Shown: one piece after another, positions 60,840-64,000 of the stretch | Layout: each line of letters begins with the position of its first letter | How positions within the stretch are numbered: position 1 is the stretch's first letter | DNA from: Streptomyces halstedii | Lineage (GTDB): Bacteria; Actinomycetota; Actinomycetes; Streptomycetales; Streptomycetaceae | DNA: 64,000 nucleotides | Direction of reading: 5' to 3' | Assembly (NCBI GenBank): GCA_000720535.1 | Contig: JOAZ01000015.1 | Span: 108,262 to 172,261, forward strand | Position numbers and translations under genes: made by a program | Notes under the pieces: generated by a model | What the model was told of the DNA's origin: nothing | The model's input: only the letters and a program-made list of their open reading frames with translations | Databases searched by the model: none

Positions 60840-62153
60840 ATGGCCCTCACCGGACGAACCGCACTGCTGGCCGCCTTGGGATCACTCCCCGTAGGCATTC
60901 TGGCCCCGAGCTGGACAGGCATGCTCGCGGTCAATGTGCCGCTCTCGTTGGCAATTCTGTGCGACTACGCCCTGGCAGCGCCAGTGCGTACGCTGCGGTT
61001 CACCCGAACTGGTGATACATCTGTTCGACTCGGTGACACGGCGAACGTGCGACTCACCGTAACCAACCCCTCGGGCCGTCGCCTTCGCGCTCAGCTCCGC
61101 GACGCCTGGCCGCCCAGCAGTTGGTCGTCCGAGGCCGAACAGGCCGCGTCCCACCACCGGTTCACGGTGCCCGCCGGAGAACGCGGCCGCCTCACCACAC
61201 TTCTCCGCCCCTCCCGGCGGGGGGACCGCCAGGCACAGCACGTCACCGTCCGCTCGTTCGGCCCCCTGGGGCTCGCCGCCCGCCAGGGGCGCCACGACGT
61301 CCCGTGGACGGTCAGGGTCCTGCCGCCGTTCACCAGCCGCAAGCATCTCCCCTCCCGTCTCGCGAGGCTCCGCGAACTGGACGGCCGTACCAGCGTGCTG
61401 ACCCGGGGAGAGGGCACCGAGTTCGACAGCCTCCGTGCCTACGTCCCGGGGGACGACACCCGTTCCATCGACTGGCGGGCCACCGCACGCCAGTCGTCGG
61501 TGGCCGTGCGTACCTGGCGCCCGGAACGGGACCGCCACATCCTCGTCGTCCTCGACACCGGCCGCACGTCCGCCGGCCGGGTCGGGGACGTACCGCGCCT
61601 GGACGCGGCCATGGACGCCGCCCTGCTCCTCACCGCGCTGGCCGCCCGTGCGGGTGACCGGGTGAACCTCCTCGCCTACGACCGGCGGGTGCGAGCCCGT
61701 GTCCGCGGCGGGGCGGCCGGGGGCGATGTCCTGTCGGCCGTCGTCACCGCCATGGCCCCTCTGGAACCGGAGCTCGTGGAGACGGACGCCCGGGGCCTGA
61801 GCACCGCCGCCCTGGCCCACGCGCCCCGGCGTTCCCTGCTCGTGCTGCTCACGAGCCTGGACGCCGCTCCGGTGGAAGAGGGCCTGCTGCCGGTCCTCCC
61901 CCAACTCACCCGGCGCCACACCGTGCTGGTGGCCTCCGTCGCGGACCCTCACGTCGAGGCCATGACCCGGGGCCGGGGGTCGATCGAGGCGGTGTACGGG
62001 GCCGCGGCGGGCACGCGGACGGCCGAGCAGCGCCGCCGGACCGCCGATCAGCTCCGCCGCCACGGTGTGACCGTGGTCGACGCCACTCCCGACGCACTCG
62101 CTCCGGCACTGGCCGATGCCTATCTGGCTCTGAAGGCCGCCGGACGCCTCTGA
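60840..62153 (+). CDS. DUF58 protein (MoxR partner)
   Basis: A 437-residue protein. Two membrane segments near the N-terminus (ALLAALGSLPVGILAPSW and VNVPLSLAILCDYALA) are followed by a beta domain (about 60-150) and the DUF58 hallmark EGTEFDSLRAYVPGDDTRSI (about 193-212) with DWRATAR. A von Willebrand A-like part follows (RDRHILVVLDTGRTSAG, about 226-242), in which the metal-binding DxSxS pattern appears only as DTGRTS. Proteins of this type work with MoxR ATPases. ATG at 60840 was preferred to GTG at 60834 because AGGCGG lies at proper spacing only for the ATG. This closes the five-gene operon. Confidence 0.88.
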   Translation: MALTGRTALLAALGSLPVGILAPSWTGMLAVNVPLSLAILCDYALAAPVRTLRFTRTGDTSVRLGDTANVRLTVTNPSGRRLRAQLRDAWPPSSWSSEAEQAASHHRFTVPAGERGRLTTLLRPSRRGDRQAQHVTVRSFGPLGLAARQGRHDVPWTVRVLPPFTSRKHLPSRLARLRELDGRTSVLTRGEGTEFDSLRAYVPGDDTRSIDWRATARQSSVAVRTWRPERDRHILVVLDTGRTSAGRVGDVPRLDAAMDAALLLTALAARAGDRVNLLAYDRRVRARVRGGAAGGDVLSAVVTAMAPLEPELVETDARGLSTAALAHAPRRSLLVLLTSLDAAPVEEGLLPVLPQLTRRHTVLVASVADPHVEAMTRGRGSIEAVYGAAAGTRTAEQRRRTADQLRRHGVTVVDATPDALAPALADAYLALKAAGRL

Positions 62154-62215
62154 CGGCTCCTCCCGTACCTCCGGGGCCGTCCCGGTTCGGGAGGGGGTCG
62201 TCACACGGCACGACG

Positions 62216-62246
62216 TTGACCTTCGACTGGGTTGAAGCCCAATGAT
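62216..62246 (+). promoter_or_regulatory. MerR-type promoter with 19-bp spacer and central dyad
   Basis: TTGACC (62216-62221) and AATGAT (62241-62246) are 19 bases apart, the over-long spacing typical of MerR-controlled promoters. The spacer carries the dyad CTTCGAC-TGG-GTTGAAG (62221-62237), matching at 6 of 7 positions per arm. Transcription should begin about 62252-62254, at the GTG start codon at 62253, implying a leaderless mRNA and autoregulation by the encoded MerR protein. Confidence 0.65.
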
Positions 62247-62252
62247 GGCGGC

Positions 62253-63392
62253 GTGCCACATTCCGACTTGATGCCCATCGGGCTCTTCGCCCGCCGCAGT
62301 GGTCTGACCGCCAGCGCGTTGCGCTTCTACGCGGACTCAGGACTGCTGCGCCCTTCCGAGACCGACCCGGTGACGGGATACCGCTACTACGGCGCCGCCC
62401 AGCTCACCCGGGCGATCACGCTGCGTCGGCTCCGCGAACTGGACATGTCTCTCCCCGTCGTCGAGACGGTTCTCGATTCCGGCGCCGAGGAGGCGTCGCG
62501 GCTCATCGACGCGCACGTGGCGAAGGCCGCCGGGGACGCTATGGCGGTGCGGCACAGAGCGGGCGTGCTCAAGGCGTCGTTGGCCGGTGCGCCCGGTCCG
62601 CCGATCGCCGTCCTGAAGGGGCCTGTGCTGGCCGACGCGGTCGAGCAGATCCTGACGGCGACGACGCGGGACCCGGGGATGCCGGTACTCGGTGGTCTGC
62701 GTATCGAGACCGGCCCCGAAGCGGTCACACTCACCGCCACCGACCGGTACCGGCTTTCCACCCGCACGCTGGTTCCGGCCAAGACACCGACACAGACCGA
62801 GACACCGACACAGACCTGGGCTGCCACGGTCAGGGGTGACGAACTGCGGGAGGCGGCCGCCGAGATCCGCCGCAGCCCGTCCGTCCGCATCGAGGCGACG
62901 CCGTTCGGGGTCCTACTCCGGGCCCCCGACCGAGAAGACCAGTTCTGCGGGTTGCTGACCGAGGAGTTCCCCGACTACCGGCTGATGCTCGCGTCCCTGG
63001 GCGACGTCACGACCCGGGTGACGGTCGCGAAGGGGCTGCTCCTGCGAGCCCTGGAGGACCACTCCGCCGAACGCGTCGCGCTGGATGTGGCTGATCACCG
63101 TCTGTGGGTGCTGCCGGCCCAGGACGAAGCCTGTGAAGTCTCGCTTGCCTCCGCCGTGACCGGGCAAAGCCTTCGGGTCTGGTTCGACCTGACCACGCTC
63201 TATCCGGCCGTCAGTACCGCCATCGGCCCGGACGTGATGCTCGATCTCCGGGGGCCCCAGCGCCCTGCCACGATTTGCTCCGCCGACCGAGGCGATCTCA
63301 CCACCCTGGCCATGCCCGTCAAGCCCGACCACCCCGCCGGAATACCACACGACAAGGACCGCCTCCATGCCTCCTGCTCCCACCAGCGCTGA
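62253..63392 (+). CDS. MerR-type regulator fused to a beta-clamp-like domain
   Basis: A 379-residue protein from the GTG at 62253. The N-terminal MerR helix-turn-helix (about 6-75) reads IGLFARRSGLTASALRFYAD and DPVTGYRYYGAAQLTRAITL, then a short coiled section (about 75-110). The rest (about 115-370) resembles DnaN sliding-clamp domains: LKGPVLADAVEQILTATTRD, ALTATDRYRLSTRTL-like TATDRYRLSTRTLVP (about 168), EEFPDYRLMLASLG (about 236) and LDLRGPQRPATI. It lacks the N-terminal of a normal clamp, so it is unlikely to replace DnaN; the domain may sense a ligand or protein. A short repeat KTPTQTETPTQT interrupts it (about 180). The ATG at 62271 and TTG at 62232 are alternative starts. It overlaps the next gene by 26 bases. 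Confidence 0.82.
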   Translation: MPHSDLMPIGLFARRSGLTASALRFYADSGLLRPSETDPVTGYRYYGAAQLTRAITLRRLRELDMSLPVVETVLDSGAEEASRLIDAHVAKAAGDAMAVRHRAGVLKASLAGAPGPPIAVLKGPVLADAVEQILTATTRDPGMPVLGGLRIETGPEAVTLTATDRYRLSTRTLVPAKTPTQTETPTQTWAATVRGDELREAAAEIRRSPSVRIEATPFGVLLRAPDREDQFCGLLTEEFPDYRLMLASLGDVTTRVTVAKGLLLRALEDHSAERVALDVADHRLWVLPAQDEACEVSLASAVTGQSLRVWFDLTTLYPAVSTAIGPDVMLDLRGPQRPATICSADRGDLTTLAMPVKPDHPAGIPHDKDRLHASCSHQR

Positions 63393-63909
63393 TCCGACCA
63401 TGGCCGCCATCGGCGAAGCCGTCCTCGAAGGCCGAGCCGGGGACCACGCTTCCGCTCGCCGGAAGCTCCTGGCCCTCTGGTCCACGTGTGGTGCCGGCGG
63501 CGACCCGCTGCACCGCTGCGCCCTCGCCCACTACTTGGCTGATCTGTACGAGGACCCTGCCCAAGCCCTGGCCTGGGACATCCGCGCCCTGGACGCGGCG
63601 AACGCCGTGACCGAGCAACGTGTCCAGGAGCATCACGCGGGTGTGCACATCGCGGGCTTCTACCCGTCCCTGCACCTGAATCTCGCTGACAACTACCGTC
63701 GGCTGGGCTCCTTCGAGGCTGCCACCGAGCACATCACCGCGGCGGGGGCCCATGTCCCCGATCTGCCCCAGGGCCCTTACGGCGCTCTTCTCCGCGCCGC
63801 CATTCCTGAGGTGGCCGAAGCCATCGCACGCCGGGACACCGCCCCGCGTGCGTCCGCGCCCGGCCCCGGTCCGAAAGGCACGGCACCAAGCGGCACGAAA
63901 AGGCTCTGA
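63367..63909 (+). CDS. TPR-like helical protein downstream of the MerR fusion
   Basis: A 180-residue, mostly helical protein. AAIGEAVLEGRAGDHASARRK, ALAHYLADLYEDPAQALAWD and SLHLNLADNYRRLGSFEAAT look like tetratricopeptide-type helix pairs (about 12-140). The tail (about 155-180) is Pro/Gly/Ala-rich. No catalytic motif is visible. It begins 26 bases before the end of the MerR-clamp gene, with AAGGA upstream, so the two are co-expressed. A role as partner of that regulator is an inference only. It is followed at once by the rRNA terminator. Confidence 0.78.
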   Translation: MPPAPTSADPTMAAIGEAVLEGRAGDHASARRKLLALWSTCGAGGDPLHRCALAHYLADLYEDPAQALAWDIRALDAANAVTEQRVQEHHAGVHIAGFYPSLHLNLADNYRRLGSFEAATEHITAAGAHVPDLPQGPYGALLRAAIPEVAEAIARRDTAPRASAPGPGPKGTAPSGTKRL

Positions 63910-63920
63910 AACGCAGAAAA

Positions 63921-63945
63921 GCCCCGTGCCACAAGGGCACGGGGC
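63921..63945. terminator. bidirectional terminator between TPR-like gene and rRNA operon
   Basis: GCCCCGTGCC (63921-63930), loop ACAAG, GGCACGGGGC (63936-63945). On the minus strand it is followed by TTTTC, a classical intrinsic terminator for the rRNA operon; on the plus strand by TTTCC. Confidence 0.93.
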
Positions 63946-63960
63946 TTTCCCGGAATAATA

Positions 63961-64000
63961 GTTCGGCGGCGTCCTACTCTCCCACAGGGTCCCCCCTGCA
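63961..64000 (-). rRNA. rrf: 5S ribosomal RNA (3' end only)
   Basis: Read on the minus strand, the last 40 bases are TGCAGGGGGGACCCTGTGGG then AGAGTAGGACGCCGCCGAAC, the 3' end of Streptomyces 5S rRNA. The rest of the rRNA operon lies beyond the window. The mature 3' end is placed at 63961 because the conserved sequence stops there. Confidence 0.93.

Noticed and set aside
62232-62253. TTG at 62232 as the start of the MerR-type gene
   Set aside because: It would lie between the predicted -35 and -10 boxes, upstream of the transcription start, and no Shine-Dalgarno precedes it.

Overview
This window is high-GC actinobacterial chromosome, almost certainly from a Streptomyces. The evidence is the strong G/C third-position bias, frequent GTG and TTG starts, ATGA-type overlaps and the gene content: ftsEX, prfB, the tandem kinases pkaB and pkaA, an NAD-glutamate dehydrogenase of about 1,670 residues, secA, hpf, lpqB-mtrB-mtrA, and a sugar ABC importer without its own ATPase. 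The order agrees with the conserved arm I remember in S. coelicolor from ftsEX to the mtrAB region. That is recollection, not a search. I see no phage, insertion sequence, CRISPR array or tRNA.

Layout. 1-2695: the 5' part of ftsX, then ftsE, a small zinc-ribbon membrane protein and a sortase-anchored surface protein. 2693-10867: prfB, two membrane Ser/Thr kinases (pkaB, pkaA) and, divergent from them, a large FHA-domain/FtsK-like ATPase, so phospho-threonine writers sit beside a possible reader. 10868-14717: a sugar ABC importer (lipoprotein plus two permeases) behind a promoter, paired repeats and a hairpin. 14941-34983: a cell-surface glycopolymer region with five large proteins that fuse a family 2 glycosyltransferase to a TagF-like polyol-phosphate transferase, plus a GT4 glycosyltransferase, two methyltransferases, a TetR regulator and a TagGH-like ABC exporter. 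This is the most unusual part of the window.

35045-50606: gdh, a HAD phosphatase, two small actinobacterial families, secA, a GNAT acetyltransferase, a YcaQ-type DNA glycosylase, an orphan LuxR-type response regulator, hpf and a ComF-like gene with a TTA codon. 50758-56493: lpqB, mtrB, mtrA and mtnA packed as one unit on the minus strand. 56634-62153: a five-gene plus-strand unit (membrane protein, DUF4129, DUF4350, MoxR ATPase, DUF58).

62216-63909: a two-gene unit led by a MerR-type regulator whose C-terminal part resembles the DNA polymerase III beta clamp. Its promoter has the 19-bp spacer typical of MerR control, and the predicted start codon lies at the predicted transcription start, so the mRNA may be leaderless. 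The window ends in a strong bidirectional terminator and the 3' end of a 5S rRNA on the minus strand.

Best candidates for something little described are the MerR-clamp fusion and the set of GT2-TagF fusions, one of which seems to have a dead GT2 domain and another an altered polymerase site. All functions are inferred by reading the proteins; no database was searched.
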